A stretch of DNA of 64,000 bases from PKWO01 sp036384915 (GTDB lineage: Bacteria > Pseudomonadota > Gammaproteobacteria > Burkholderiales > Burkholderiaceae_D). Positions 14,519 through 23,229 of the stretch are shown here, one piece after another. The stretch is taken from contig DASVLJ010000044.1 in assembly GCA_036384915.1 (NCBI GenBank), forward strand, positions 62,001 through 126,000. The letters are read 5' to 3'. The position numbers were made by a program, and so were the translations under genes. Under the pieces are notes generated by a model. It saw only the letters and a list, made by a program, of their open reading frames with translations, was not told the origin of the DNA and ran no database searches. How positions within the stretch are numbered: the stretch's first letter is position 1; each line of letters begins with the position of its first letter.

Positions 14519-17509
14519 ATGCGATATCAGGGAAGCCGGCTGCTGGCCGCGGCGGGATTATTTTGTGTTGTCCACGTGGCGACGGCGGCAACGCCTTTGA
14601 TGCAAACCATAGGCGGCGAAACGCCCATCGGCTTGCAAAGCTTGCAGATCAAGAGCGAAATCAGCGGCAGTACCGCCGAAACCACGCTGCACATGGTGTT
14701 CCACAATCCCAACCGGCGCGCGCTGGAAGGCAATCTGCAACTTCCCCTGGCGCCGAACCAGCAGATAGTCGGGTTCGCGCTCGATATCGGCGGCAAGATG
14801 CGCGCCGCCGTGCCGGTGGAAAAATCCAAGGGGCGCGAAGTGTTCGAAGCGATCGAGCGGCGCGGCGTGGACCCGGCCTTGCTCGAGGCAACGCAAGGCA
14901 ACAACTTCAAGCTGCGGGTGTTCCCGGTCCCGGCCGGCGGAACGCGCGTGGTGGAAGTGACGTATTCCGAAACCCTGGCGCAGCGCGGCGGCGAATGGGC
15001 CTATCGTTTGCCGCTCGATTTCGGAGACGAGCTCGACAACTTCTCGCTCGATGTGAAGGTCGATGGCGCCGGCAAGGCGCCCAGGGTGGAGGGCTTGAGC
15101 GATCTTGCGTTCGAGAAGGGAGATGCGGTCGGCACGTTCGCGGCGCACCTGGCGCAGCAGCATTTCCGCTCCACCGGACCGCTCGACATCAGCTTGCCTG
15201 CCGAGAGCAAGCCGCGCAGCTACGTCCAGGAATTTCACGGCTCCAGGTATTTCCTGGCCGAGGTGCCGGTCTCGACGGCGCGCCACGAGCGCAGCCTGCC
15301 GCACGTCGTCGGCCTGTTGTGGGATAGCTCGGGCTCAGGCGCGTCGCGCCGCGTCGAGGCCGAACTGGCCGTGCTCGATGCCTATTTTGCCAAGATGGGG
15401 GAGGGGGAAGTGCGTCTGACGCGCCTGCGCGACCGGCCGGAAGCGGTGAAGTCGTTCCATGTCTCCGGCGGCGACTGGAGCGCGCTGCGCCGCGAGCTGG
15501 AGCAGACGGTGTATGACGGCGCGAGCGCCTTGTCCGACTGGAAGCCGGAGCCGGGCGTGGGCGAATACCTGTTGTTATCCGACGGCTTGCAGAACTACGG
15601 CGGCGACGCGTTCCCGGCGCTGGCCGAGGGGCAGCGCCTGTATGCACTCGATTCCGCCGCTTCCGCCGACACGGCGCGCTTAACGGCCTGGGCCGAGCAC
15701 GGCGGCGGACGCTTGATCCGCATCGACCGGCAGGCGCCGGCTGCCGCCGCGCGCGAACTGCTTTCCGAAGGCGTGCGCCTCACCGGCATGCATGGAGACG
15801 GTGCAAGCGCGCTCGTGGCCGAGACGACGCGTCCGGCGCAAGGCTTGTTGCGCATCGCCGGCAAATTGACCGGGCGTGAAGGCATGCTGCACCTGACGTT
15901 GGCGCAAGACGGCGGCACTTCGCAGCTCGATCTGGCTTTACCGCAGGATGCGCCGAATCATCCCTTGGCCGCCTACGACTGGGCGTCTTACCGCCTGCGC
16001 GAGCTGGAGGCCGAACCCGATGCGCGGCGCGGCGAGATTCGCCGCCTGGGGCAGGATTTCGGCATGCCAAGCAGCGAGACGTCCTTGATCGTGCTCGAAA
16101 GCGTGCAGGATTATGTGCGCTATGACGTCGCACCGCCGCAGGAATACCGTGCCGAGTTCGACCGCCTGCGTGCCTCGGGCTTCGGCCCGGGCGGAACTGA
16201 AAGGCGGACCCAGATCGATCAATTGGTCGCCGCCTTCCGTGAACGCCAGCAGTGGTGGCAGCACAGCTTCCCCAAGAACGTCGAACCGCCGCCTTATGTA
16301 GTGCAGGGCGAAGTGGCAGCGCCCCCGCCCCCTGCGCTCCCGCCGTCGCCTGTCAGACCGATGGCATCCATAGCGGCAGCGTCGCCGCCACCGCCGCCCC
16401 AGTTTGCGCTTGGTGCCCCGGCCCAAGCACCGGCTCCGATGGAAATGCCCAAGGTGGCCGCCCCGGTGCTGGATGCGCGCGTCGCGACTTCAGGCGCACG
16501 GCCCGGCCTGGCCGCGAGAGACGGGTTCAATCGCTCCGGCGAGGCTTCCCGGATTGAGATCGGAGGCGCGTCCGCCAACGAAGGCCGGCACGCCGGCATC
16601 GCCTTGAAACGCTGGAGCGCGAACGCACCCTATATCACGCGCATGAAATCGGCGGGGGCCGACAAGGTCTATGCGATCTATCTCGACGAAAAGCCGAGCT
16701 ATGCCAACAGCAGCGCCTTCTTCCTCGACGCGGCCGACATTCTGATCAACAAGGGACGGCGCGACCTGGGCTTGCGCGTCTTGTCCAACCTGGCGGAAAT
16801 GGACTTGGAAAACCGCCAGGTGCTGCGCATCCTTGGTTACCGGCTGATGGAAGCGGGCGCGCAGGAGCTGGCGGTGACTGTGTTGCAAAAGGTGTTGCGC
16901 CTGGCCGAAGACGAGCCGCAATCGTTCCGCGATCTCGGCCTGGCCTATGCCGCGGCGGGCCGCTACCAGGAAGCGGTCGACAGCTTGAACGAAGTCGCGC
17001 AGCGCAGCTGGGACCCGCGGTTCGGCGATATCGCCTTGATTGCGGTCGGCGAGTTGAACGCGATCGCCGCGACGCATAATTCCTGGATGCATCCGCTGGA
17101 CCTGAGCCATGTCGATCCGCGCTTGCTGAAAAACTTGCCGCTCGATTTGCGTGTCGTGATGAGCTGGGATGCGGACAACAGCGACATGGACCTGTGGGTG
17201 ACCGATCCCTCGGGCGAGAAGTGTTTTTTCCAGAACACGCTCACGCGCCAGGGCGGCCGGATTTCGCGCGACGTGACGCAAGGCTACGGCCCGGAAGAAT
17301 TCATCCTGCATCATGCCATGCCGGGCAAGTACAAGATCGAAGCCAACTTCTACGGTAACCGCCAGCAAGTGGTGGCCGGCGCGACGACGGTGCAGGTCAG
17401 GCTGACGACCGGCTTCGGCACCACGCATGCCAGGGACAAGATGATTACTCTGCGCCTGCGCGACCGCGGCGACACGGTGTTTGTCGGCGAATTCGAGGTG
17501 AAGCCTTAA
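14519..17509 (+). CDS. secreted VIT/vWA/TPR protein with DUF2135 domain
   Basis: The 996-residue protein starts with a signal peptide (LLAAAGLFCVVHVATAATP). A VIT domain follows (about 30-150; GKMRAAVPVEKSKGREVFE), then a vWA-like region with metal-site motif DSSGS in LLWDSSGSGASR and a later LLSDGLQNYGG, a Pro/Ala-rich linker near 600-665, TPR-like helices (about 730-850), and a C-terminal DUF2135 domain (LRVVMSWDADNSDMDLWVTDPSG). The ATG at 14519 is preceded by AGGGAG. It is the third gene of the sigma/anti-sigma unit, 144 bases after the previous stop. VIT/vWA proteins usually mediate protein contact at the cell surface or in the periplasm; the precise partner is unknown. Confidence 0.88.
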   Translation: MRYQGSRLLAAAGLFCVVHVATAATPLMQTIGGETPIGLQSLQIKSEISGSTAETTLHMVFHNPNRRALEGNLQLPLAPNQQIVGFALDIGGKMRAAVPVEKSKGREVFEAIERRGVDPALLEATQGNNFKLRVFPVPAGGTRVVEVTYSETLAQRGGEWAYRLPLDFGDELDNFSLDVKVDGAGKAPRVEGLSDLAFEKGDAVGTFAAHLAQQHFRSTGPLDISLPAESKPRSYVQEFHGSRYFLAEVPVSTARHERSLPHVVGLLWDSSGSGASRRVEAELAVLDAYFAKMGEGEVRLTRLRDRPEAVKSFHVSGGDWSALRRELEQTVYDGASALSDWKPEPGVGEYLLLSDGLQNYGGDAFPALAEGQRLYALDSAASADTARLTAWAEHGGGRLIRIDRQAPAAAARELLSEGVRLTGMHGDGASALVAETTRPAQGLLRIAGKLTGREGMLHLTLAQDGGTSQLDLALPQDAPNHPLAAYDWASYRLRELEAEPDARRGEIRRLGQDFGMPSSETSLIVLESVQDYVRYDVAPPQEYRAEFDRLRASGFGPGGTERRTQIDQLVAAFRERQQWWQHSFPKNVEPPPYVVQGEVAAPPPPALPPSPVRPMASIAAASPPPPPQFALGAPAQAPAPMEMPKVAAPVLDARVATSGARPGLAARDGFNRSGEASRIEIGGASANEGRHAGIALKRWSANAPYITRMKSAGADKVYAIYLDEKPSYANSSAFFLDAADILINKGRRDLGLRVLSNLAEMDLENRQVLRILGYRLMEAGAQELAVTVLQKVLRLAEDEPQSFRDLGLAYAAAGRYQEAVDSLNEVAQRSWDPRFGDIALIAVGELNAIAATHNSWMHPLDLSHVDPRLLKNLPLDLRVVMSWDADNSDMDLWVTDPSGEKCFFQNTLTRQGGRISRDVTQGYGPEEFILHHAMPGKYKIEANFYGNRQQVVAGATTVQVRLTTGFGTTHARDKMITLRLRDRGDTVFVGEFEVKP

Positions 17510-18180
17510 ATCAGACCATTTTCCGCGAATGAGTAGGCGTCGCGTGCCGTTACCACCACGTGGTCCAGCACGCGTACCTCGACCAGTTCCAGCGCTTCCT
17601 TCAACACCTTGGTCAAGGCCTGGTCCGACATGCTCGGCTCGCAACTGCCGGAAGGGTGATTGTGCGCCAGGATCACGCCGGCGGCATTGTGCGCCAGCGC
17701 GGCCTTGACGATTTCGCGCGCGTGCACGCTGGTGCGCGTCAAGGTGCCGCGAAACAATTCCTCGCTCGCGATGAGCCGGTTTTTCACGTCCAGGAACAGC
17801 ACGGCAAAGGCTTCGTGCGCCTTGGTGCCGAGGCTGTGGCGCAGATATTCTTTCACCGCCCGGGGCGAACTGAGCGTATCGCTGGCCCGCAATTCCTCCT
17901 TGAGCGAGCGCCGTGCCAGTTCCAGCACGGCTTGCAATTGGGCATACTTGGCCGGCCCGAGTCCATTGATGGCGGAAAAATCCGTCAGCTTGGCGGAAAA
18001 CATGCGGTTGAGCGAGCCGAAGTGGGCGAGCATCTCGCGCCCAAGGTCAACCGCGCTTTTGCCCGCTACGCCCATACGCAGGAACACGGCCAAAAGTTCC
18101 GCGTCGGAAAGCGCCTGTGCGCCGTGTTCGATCAATCGTTCACGTGGCCGCTGATCGGCCGGCCAGTCTGTAATTGCCAT
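17506..18180 (-). CDS. radC: RadC family JAMM-domain protein
   Basis: The 224-residue protein matches full-length RadC: an N-terminal helix-hairpin-helix part (REMLAHFGSLNRMFSAKLTDFSAINGLGPAKYAQLQAVLELARR) and a JAMM/MPN+ domain with the metal motif HNHPSGSCEPSMSD. Despite the name, a direct DNA repair role is not established; the fold is that of zinc-dependent isopeptidases. The gene converges on the VIT gene with the two stops overlapping by four bases, and diverges from slpA, so 18181-18266 holds both promoters. Confidence 0.94.
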   Translation of the reverse strand: MAITDWPADQRPRERLIEHGAQALSDAELLAVFLRMGVAGKSAVDLGREMLAHFGSLNRMFSAKLTDFSAINGLGPAKYAQLQAVLELARRSLKEELRASDTLSSPRAVKEYLRHSLGTKAHEAFAVLFLDVKNRLIASEELFRGTLTRTSVHAREIVKAALAHNAAGVILAHNHPSGSCEPSMSDQALTKVLKEALELVEVRVLDHVVVTARDAYSFAENGLI

Positions 18181-18266
18181 CGATGCTCGTATCCCTGAGT
18201 TTGGGCCGGCCTGCCTTGGTAAAATAGGGGTTTATTTTGCCAGCCCGGTTATTCTGGTATTTCTCC

Positions 18267-18731
18267 ATGTCAAATTTACCACAGCAATCCCTGCCGCAGA
18301 TCACGCGTAGCGCTTATCTGACCCTGCATTACCGATTGAGCTCGGCCGATGGCGCGGAATTGATCACCACCTTCAATGAAACGCCCGCCACGCTATACAT
18401 GGGGCAGGGCCAGTTGGCGCCTTTCCTTGAGGATTGCCTGGTCGGCTTGCACGAGGGCGCGCATGAAGTGTTCGAATTGCCGCCCGAGCGCGCTTTCGGC
18501 CCGCGCAACCCCGAACTGCTGCGCCGCGTTTCGATGGCCACGCTGAAGGAAAATTCGGCCTCCGACGCCGAATACCGCATTGGCGACCTGGTCGACTTTG
18601 CGGCACCGGGCGGCGGGCGCTTTGCCGGCGTGCTGCGTGAGATCGACGAAGAGGGCGCTTTGTTCGATTTCAACCACCCACTGGCGGGGCAGAGCGTGCG
18701 CTTCGAAGTTAAAATTATTGGCGTCCTGTAA
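18267..18731 (+). CDS. slpA: FKBP-type peptidyl-prolyl isomerase, SlpA-like
   Basis: A 154-residue SlyD/SlpA-type FKBP: LTLHYRLSSADGAELITTF at the start, LYMGQGQLAPFLEDCLVGLHEG, then the inserted flap domain (ELPPERAFGPRNPELLRRV) and FDFNHPLAGQSVRFEVKII, the signature that closes the FKBP domain. The histidine-rich metal-binding tail of SlyD is absent. It assists folding by cis-trans isomerisation of prolyl bonds. The ATG at 18267 was chosen because ten upstream codons of the frame have no family similarity. ispH follows in the same direction, an arrangement also known in Enterobacteria (fkpB-ispH), here split by a REP pair. Confidence 0.9.
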   Translation: MSNLPQQSLPQITRSAYLTLHYRLSSADGAELITTFNETPATLYMGQGQLAPFLEDCLVGLHEGAHEVFELPPERAFGPRNPELLRRVSMATLKENSASDAEYRIGDLVDFAAPGGGRFAGVLREIDEEGALFDFNHPLAGQSVRFEVKIIGVL

Positions 18732-18737
18732 ATGATC

Positions 18738-18841
18738 GTAGGGTGGAAACGCGAAGCGTGCGACGCCCGGCGATTCCGCCAAGTGCTTAAAGAAAGTCCT
18801 TTGTAGCGCATGGTGGAATGCGCTTCGCTTTTCCACCCTAC
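18738..18841. repeat. inverted pair of REP-like palindromes
   Basis: A 21-base arm starting GTAGGGTGGAAACGCGAAGC at 18738-18758 is repeated inverted at 18821-18841 with 20 of 21 bases matching. Each arm also forms its own hairpin: GGTGGAA (18742-18748) with TTCCGCC (18774-18780), and GGTGGAA (18812-18818) with TTCCACC (18831-18837). Both units carry a 5' GTAG foot. This is a BIME-like REP pair lying between slpA and ispH; the same arm flanks the dead RAYT transposase at 27503-28135. Confidence 0.85.
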
Positions 18842-18864
18842 GGGAAGAAATGACCTGAAGAGAT

Positions 18865-19800
18865 ATGGATAAAGAAATTCTATTGGCCCAACCGCGCGGT
18901 TTTTGCGCCGGGGTGGACCGCGCCATCGAGATCGTCGAGCGCGCCCTGAAACAATTCGGCGCGCCGATCTACGTGCGCCACGAGATCGTGCACAACGCCT
19001 ACGTCGTCAACGATTTGCGCAGCAAGGGCGCGATCTTCATCGAGGAACTGGCCGACGTCCCGGCCGGCAATACCGTGGTGTTTTCCGCCCATGGCGTCTC
19101 GAAGGCGGTGCAGGCCGAGGCGGCCGAGCGCGGCCTGTCGGTGTTCGATGCCACTTGCCCGCTGGTGACCAAGGTGCACGTCGAAGTGGCCAAGATGCGC
19201 CGCGACGGGCGCGAAATCATCATGATCGGCCACGACGGCCATCCCGAGGTCGAAGGCACGATGGGCCAGTCCGAGGCCGGCATGTACCTCGTCGAAACCG
19301 TGGGCGACGTGGACAAGCTGCAAGTCAGCGACCCGACTATGCTGGCCTACGTCACACAGACCACGCTCTCGGTCGACGATGCGGCCGACGTGATTGCCGC
19401 CCTGAAGCGCAAATTCCCCGAGATCGTCGAGCCGAAGAAGGGCGATATCTGCTACGCGACCACCAATCGCCAGGAAGCGGTCAAATTCATGGCACCCCAG
19501 GTCGATACCGTGATCGTGGTCGGCAGCCCCAACAGTTCCAATTCCAACCGCTTGCGCGAAGTGGCGGAAAAGAAGGGCGCGGCAGCCTACATGGTCGATA
19601 ACGCCACGCAAATCCAACCGGCCTGGCTCGAAGGCACGACGCGCATCGGCGTGACGGCCGGGGCGTCGGCGCCCGAGGTGCTGGTTCAGGAAGTGATTTC
19701 TCGCTTAAAGGATTTGGGCGCCAAGAGCGTGCGCGCACTCGATGGCGTTGAAGAAGGTGTGACCTTCCCGCTCCCCAAAGGATTGTCTGGATTGCAATAA
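18865..19800 (+). CDS. ispH: 4-hydroxy-3-methylbut-2-enyl diphosphate reductase
   Basis: The 311-residue protein matches IspH/LytB throughout: AQPRGFCAGVDRAI with Cys13, FSAHGVSKAV, DATCPLVTKVH with Cys near 97, IGHDGHPEVEGTMGQ, KGDICYATTNRQEAV with the third Cys near 193, and SSNSNRL plus GVTAGASAPE. The three cysteines hold the iron-sulfur cluster that reduces HMBPP to IPP and DMAPP, the last step of the MEP isoprenoid pathway. It follows slpA after the REP pair, with its own short GAAGAG ribosome site. No clear terminator follows. Confidence 0.97.
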   Translation: MDKEILLAQPRGFCAGVDRAIEIVERALKQFGAPIYVRHEIVHNAYVVNDLRSKGAIFIEELADVPAGNTVVFSAHGVSKAVQAEAAERGLSVFDATCPLVTKVHVEVAKMRRDGREIIMIGHDGHPEVEGTMGQSEAGMYLVETVGDVDKLQVSDPTMLAYVTQTTLSVDDAADVIAALKRKFPEIVEPKKGDICYATTNRQEAVKFMAPQVDTVIVVGSPNSSNSNRLREVAEKKGAAAYMVDNATQIQPAWLEGTTRIGVTAGASAPEVLVQEVISRLKDLGAKSVRALDGVEEGVTFPLPKGLSGLQ

Positions 19801-20045
19801 CGGCGAAATTTAATTCTGGGATCGCAAAGTTATTCCGTAAATAGTTCTTTGTTTTCCTCGCTATGATGCGGTCTCTCGCGTTTTGTGGCATTTTCGCAGC
19901 GCTCCAGACCACGTCCGGACTGTGCGAACGGCAATACGCGAGGTAGTATGCGGTTGGGACTCTTTATCGAGCTGCCCGGGAGTAAATACCTACCGCACGC
20001 CAATAATAAAAACGTTGACACACTCACGCCATTGGAGACAACATC

Positions 20046-20105
20046 ATGAGCAAGGTTTGCGCAATCAAAGTACGGCTTCGAGCAGTAATCTCGATGATCG
20101 CATAA
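20046..20105 (+). CDS. putative branched-chain amino acid leader peptide before livHMGF
   Basis: A 19-codon frame, MSKVCAIKVRLRAVISMIA, starts at an ATG preceded by TTGGAGACAACATC, a strong ribosome site. Seven of 19 residues are Val, Ile or Leu. It ends 16 bases before a strong intrinsic terminator hairpin (20122-20152, then T run), and the livH gene begins 168 bases downstream. This is the layout of ribosome-mediated transcription attenuation: fast translation when branched-chain amino acids are plentiful would allow the terminator to form. A possible competing pairing is TTCGAGC (20077-20083) with GCTCGAA (20110-20116). The frame is too short for composition alone to be proof. Confidence 0.5.
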   Translation: MSKVCAIKVRLRAVISMIA

Positions 20106-20121
20106 CCGCGCTCGAACATAG

Positions 20122-20157
20122 CGGCACCCGTAAGGCAAGGCCTTGGGTGCCGTTTTT
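20122..20157 (+). terminator. intrinsic terminator/attenuator upstream of livH
   Basis: CGGCACCC (20122-20129) pairs with GGGTGCCG (20145-20152), and AAGG with CCTT extends the stem inside, followed by TTTTTG. It lies after the short Ile/Leu/Val-rich frame and before livH, so it would stop the liv transcript unless another structure forms. Confidence 0.75.
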
Positions 20158-20272
20158 GTTATCAGGAATGGTTTTTGCTGCATTTGCACATCGCAATCTG
20201 TTCCCGCACGTGCCGCGGCATTTCGAATTTGCAGTTTTTTCGCTTGTTTGACGATCTGGAGAAAGCATCGAC

Positions 20273-21202
20273 ATGGATACCTTTATCCAACAAATAATCA
20301 ACGGCCTGGTTCAGGGCGGGATGTATGCACTGGTGGCGCTAGGCTACACCATGGTGTACGGCGTGCTGAACCTCATCAACTTCGCCCACGGCGATGTGTT
20401 GATGATTGGTGCATTGACCGGTATCACCATCCTCAACGTGGTGCAATCGGTGGCGCCCGGGCTGCCCGGCGTGGTCAAGATCATCATCGCGATCGCCGGT
20501 TCCATCCCGGTCTGTATCGCCGTGAACGTGCTCATCGAGCGCGTGGCCTACCGCCGCCTGCGCAATGCGCCGCGCCTGGCTCCCTTGATCACGGCCATCG
20601 GCGTGTCGACGCTGCTGCAGACCTTCGGCATGATCATCTGGGGCCGCAACCCGGTTCCTTTCCCAGGCATCATGCCCAGCGAATCGTTCCAGATCGGCGG
20701 TGCCTTCATTTCGCCCACGCAAGTGATGCTGATGATCCTGGCCGTCGCCTGCATGCTGGGCCTGGTCTATATGGTGGAACGCACCCGCATGGGACGCGCG
20801 ATGCGCGCCGTGGCGGAAAACCCGCGCGTGGCCGGCTTGATGGGCGTAGATTCCAACGGCGTGATCGTGCTGACCTTCGCCATCGGCGCGGCGTTGGCCG
20901 CCGTGGCCGGTGTGATGTGGGGTGCGGTCTACTCCTCGGCCCACTTCGCCATGGGCGTGGTGCCCGGCATGAAGGCCTTCTCCGCGGCGGTGCTGGGCGG
21001 CATCGGTAATATCTACGGCGCCATGGTGGGCGGCGTGGTGCTGGGCCTGGTGGAAGCGCTCGGCGCCGGCTACCTGGGCGATTTGACCGGCAACCTGTTC
21101 GGCAGCCAATACCAGGACGTGTTCGCCTTCCTGGCGCTGATTCTCGTATTGACGCTCAAGCCGTCCGGCATCATGGGCGAACGTGTTGCCGATCGTGCTT
21201 GA
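20273..21202 (+). CDS. livH: branched-chain amino acid ABC transporter permease LivH
   Basis: The 309-residue integral membrane protein begins FIQQIINGLVQGGMYALVALGYTMVYGVLNLINFAHGD, the LivH signature, and carries the cytoplasmic EAA-like loop GRAMRAVAENPRVAGLMGVDSNGVI that docks on the ATPases. About eight hydrophobic segments are seen. It forms the channel with LivM; LivG and LivF supply energy. Upstream lies a leader with a likely attenuator. No LivK-type binding protein gene is present in the window, so it must be encoded elsewhere. Confidence 0.95.
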   Translation: MDTFIQQIINGLVQGGMYALVALGYTMVYGVLNLINFAHGDVLMIGALTGITILNVVQSVAPGLPGVVKIIIAIAGSIPVCIAVNVLIERVAYRRLRNAPRLAPLITAIGVSTLLQTFGMIIWGRNPVPFPGIMPSESFQIGGAFISPTQVMLMILAVACMLGLVYMVERTRMGRAMRAVAENPRVAGLMGVDSNGVIVLTFAIGAALAAVAGVMWGAVYSSAHFAMGVVPGMKAFSAAVLGGIGNIYGAMVGGVVLGLVEALGAGYLGDLTGNLFGSQYQDVFAFLALILVLTLKPSGIMGERVADRA

Positions 21203-21229
21203 TTGTGCCTGATCACTAAAGAGGAACCC

Positions 21230-22441
21230 ATGTCCATTCACTTCGACATCAAGAACAACCCGAAGACGGCATACCGCAATCTGGCCATCGTGCTGGTCGC
21301 GGCCATCGTCTTCCCCTTCCTGGCCGCGCCGTTCGGCAACTCCTGGGTCCGCATCGTCGACCTCTCGCTGCTCTACATCATGCTGGCGTTGGGCTTGAAT
21401 ATCGTGGTCGGTTTTGCTGGCCTGCTCGACCTGGGCTATATCGCGTTCTACGCGCTGGGCGCCTACATGACGGCGGTGTTCGCCTCGCCGCAGTTCTCGA
21501 CGATCCTGCAATCCTTCGTCGACAACTACCCCAGCGTAGGCAACGCGCTGGTTTCGTTCTTCGGGCCAGAGGTCATGCAAAACGGCATCCACCTCTCGGT
21601 CTGGGTGATCGTGCCCATGAGCGCAGCCATCGCCGGCCTGTTCGGCGCCATCCTCGGCGCGCCGACCCTGAAGCTGCGCGGCGACTACCTCGCCATCGTG
21701 ACCCTCGGTTTCGGGGAAATCATCCGCATCTTCATGAACAACCTGTACGCGCCGATCAATATCACCAACGGCGCCATCGGCGTGTCCGGCATCGACCCGG
21801 TGCGCATCGCCGGCGTGTCGCTGGGCGGCGAACCCGGTTCGCACTCCACGGTATTCATCTTCGGCATGGGCATTCCCTCGGTCAATGCCTACTACTTCCT
21901 GTTCCTGGCGTTGTGCTGCCTGGTCATCTTCGTCACGGCGCGTCTGCAGCACTCGCGCCTGGGCCGCGCCTTCGTCGCGATCCGCGAAGACGAAATCGCC
22001 GCCAAGGCCATGGGCATCAATACCCGCAACATCAAGCTCCTGGCCTTCGCCATGGGCGCTTCGTTCGGCGGCGTGGCCGGTTCGATGTTCGCCTCGTTCC
22101 AGGGCTTCGTCTCGCCGGAATCGTTCGCGCTGAACGAATCGATCGCCGTGCTGGCCATGGTGGTGTTGGGCGGCATGGGCCATATCCCGGGCGTGATCCT
22201 GGGCGGCATCCTGTTGTCGGCATTGCCTGAAATCTTGCGCTATTCCGACACGCCGCAAATCGCACTGTTCGGGCAAGTCCTCGTGCCGCCCGAAATCGCC
22301 CGCTTCCTGCTGTTGGGTCTGGCCATGGTGGTCATCATGCTGACCCGCCCGGCCGGATTGTGGCCCGCGCCCAAGCACGAAGACCGGCCCCTGGCCGACA
22401 GGGATGCGGCAGATCAAGCCACCGACGTGGTCAAGGTATAA
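21230..22441 (+). CDS. livM: branched-chain amino acid ABC transporter permease LivM
   Basis: A 403-residue permease with the LivM features LYIMLALGLNIVVGFAGLLDLGYIAFYALGAYMTA and the loop HSRLGRAFVAIREDEIAAKAMGINTRNIKLLAFAMGA, which contacts the ATPases. About ten membrane segments. AAAGAGGAA lies before the ATG at 21230, 28 bases after livH. A 45-residue polar C-terminal tail follows the last helix. It partners LivH in import of leucine, isoleucine and valine or related substrates. Confidence 0.95.
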   Translation: MSIHFDIKNNPKTAYRNLAIVLVAAIVFPFLAAPFGNSWVRIVDLSLLYIMLALGLNIVVGFAGLLDLGYIAFYALGAYMTAVFASPQFSTILQSFVDNYPSVGNALVSFFGPEVMQNGIHLSVWVIVPMSAAIAGLFGAILGAPTLKLRGDYLAIVTLGFGEIIRIFMNNLYAPINITNGAIGVSGIDPVRIAGVSLGGEPGSHSTVFIFGMGIPSVNAYYFLFLALCCLVIFVTARLQHSRLGRAFVAIREDEIAAKAMGINTRNIKLLAFAMGASFGGVAGSMFASFQGFVSPESFALNESIAVLAMVVLGGMGHIPGVILGGILLSALPEILRYSDTPQIALFGQVLVPPEIARFLLLGLAMVVIMLTRPAGLWPAPKHEDRPLADRDAADQATDVVKV

Positions 22442-22456
22442 GGAAACACAGACACC

Positions 22457-23227
22457 ATGAGCGAAGACATCATCCTCAGCATCAACGGCGCAAGCAAGCG
22501 CTTCGGCGGCCTGCAGGCGCTGTCCGACGTCAGCCTGAAGATCACACGCGGCCAGATCTATGGTTTGATCGGCCCCAACGGCGCAGGCAAGACGACTTTC
22601 TTCAACGTCATCACCGGCTTGTATCAACCCGATACCGGCACCTTCGAGCTGGGCGGCAAGCCGTATTCGCCCTCGGCGCCGCATGAAGTGGCCAAGGCCG
22701 GCATCGCCCGCACCTTCCAGAACATCCGTTTGTTCGGCGAAATGTCGGCCGTGGAAAACGTGATGGTCGGGCGCCATGTGCGCACGCACCAGGGCGTGTT
22801 CGGCGCCGTGTTCCACCACAAAAAGGCGCGCGAAGAAGAAGCGGCGATCCGCAAGCGCGCCTTGGAGCTGCTCGACTTCGTCGGCATCGGCAAGTTTGCC
22901 AACCGTACCGCGCGCCTGTTGTCCTACGGCGACCAGCGCCGCCTCGAAATTGCGCGCGCCCTGGCCACGGAACCGCAATTGCTGGCACTGGACGAGCCGG
23001 CTGCCGGCATGAACGCCACCGAAAAACTCGGCCTGCGCGACCTGCTGGTCAAGATCAAGGCCGAAGGCAAGACCATTCTCTTGATCGAGCACGACGTGAA
23101 ACTCGTCATGGGCCTGTGCGACCGCTTGACCGTACTCGACTATGGCAAACCGATTGCCGAGGGGGTGCCGGCCGAAGTGCAAAAGAATCCGGCCGTGATT
23201 GAAGCTTATCTGGGTGGAGGCCATTAA
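22457..23227 (+). CDS. livG: branched-chain amino acid ABC transporter ATPase LivG
   Basis: The 256-residue ATPase has Walker A GPNGAGKTT, Q-loop region ARTFQNIRLFGEMSAVENV, signature LLSYGDQRR, Walker B LLALDEPAAGMN and switch histidine LIEHDVKLVM, all in LivG-type spacing (LSYGxQRR and PAAGMN are typical). It starts 15 bases after livM. A 120-base palindromic element separates it from livF. Confidence 0.96.
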   Translation: MSEDIILSINGASKRFGGLQALSDVSLKITRGQIYGLIGPNGAGKTTFFNVITGLYQPDTGTFELGGKPYSPSAPHEVAKAGIARTFQNIRLFGEMSAVENVMVGRHVRTHQGVFGAVFHHKKAREEEAAIRKRALELLDFVGIGKFANRTARLLSYGDQRRLEIARALATEPQLLALDEPAAGMNATEKLGLRDLLVKIKAEGKTILLIEHDVKLVMGLCDRLTVLDYGKPIAEGVPAEVQKNPAVIEAYLGGGH

Positions 23228-23229
23228 TG

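Noticed and set aside
18735..18845. The slpA-ispH inverted repeat as an intrinsic terminator
   Set aside because: No T run follows the hairpins and the same arm recurs elsewhere, so a REP pair fits better.
20014..20043. TTGACA at 20014-20019 as promoter of the liv leader
   Set aside because: The matching -10 region would place the transcript start inside the leader frame, and no good -10 sequence is present.
20339..23224. A 961-codon open frame on the minus strand across livH-livM-livG
   Set aside because: It is antisense to three strongly supported genes, is rich in His, Gln, Asp and Arg, has no domain likeness and arises from codon bias of GC-rich genes.
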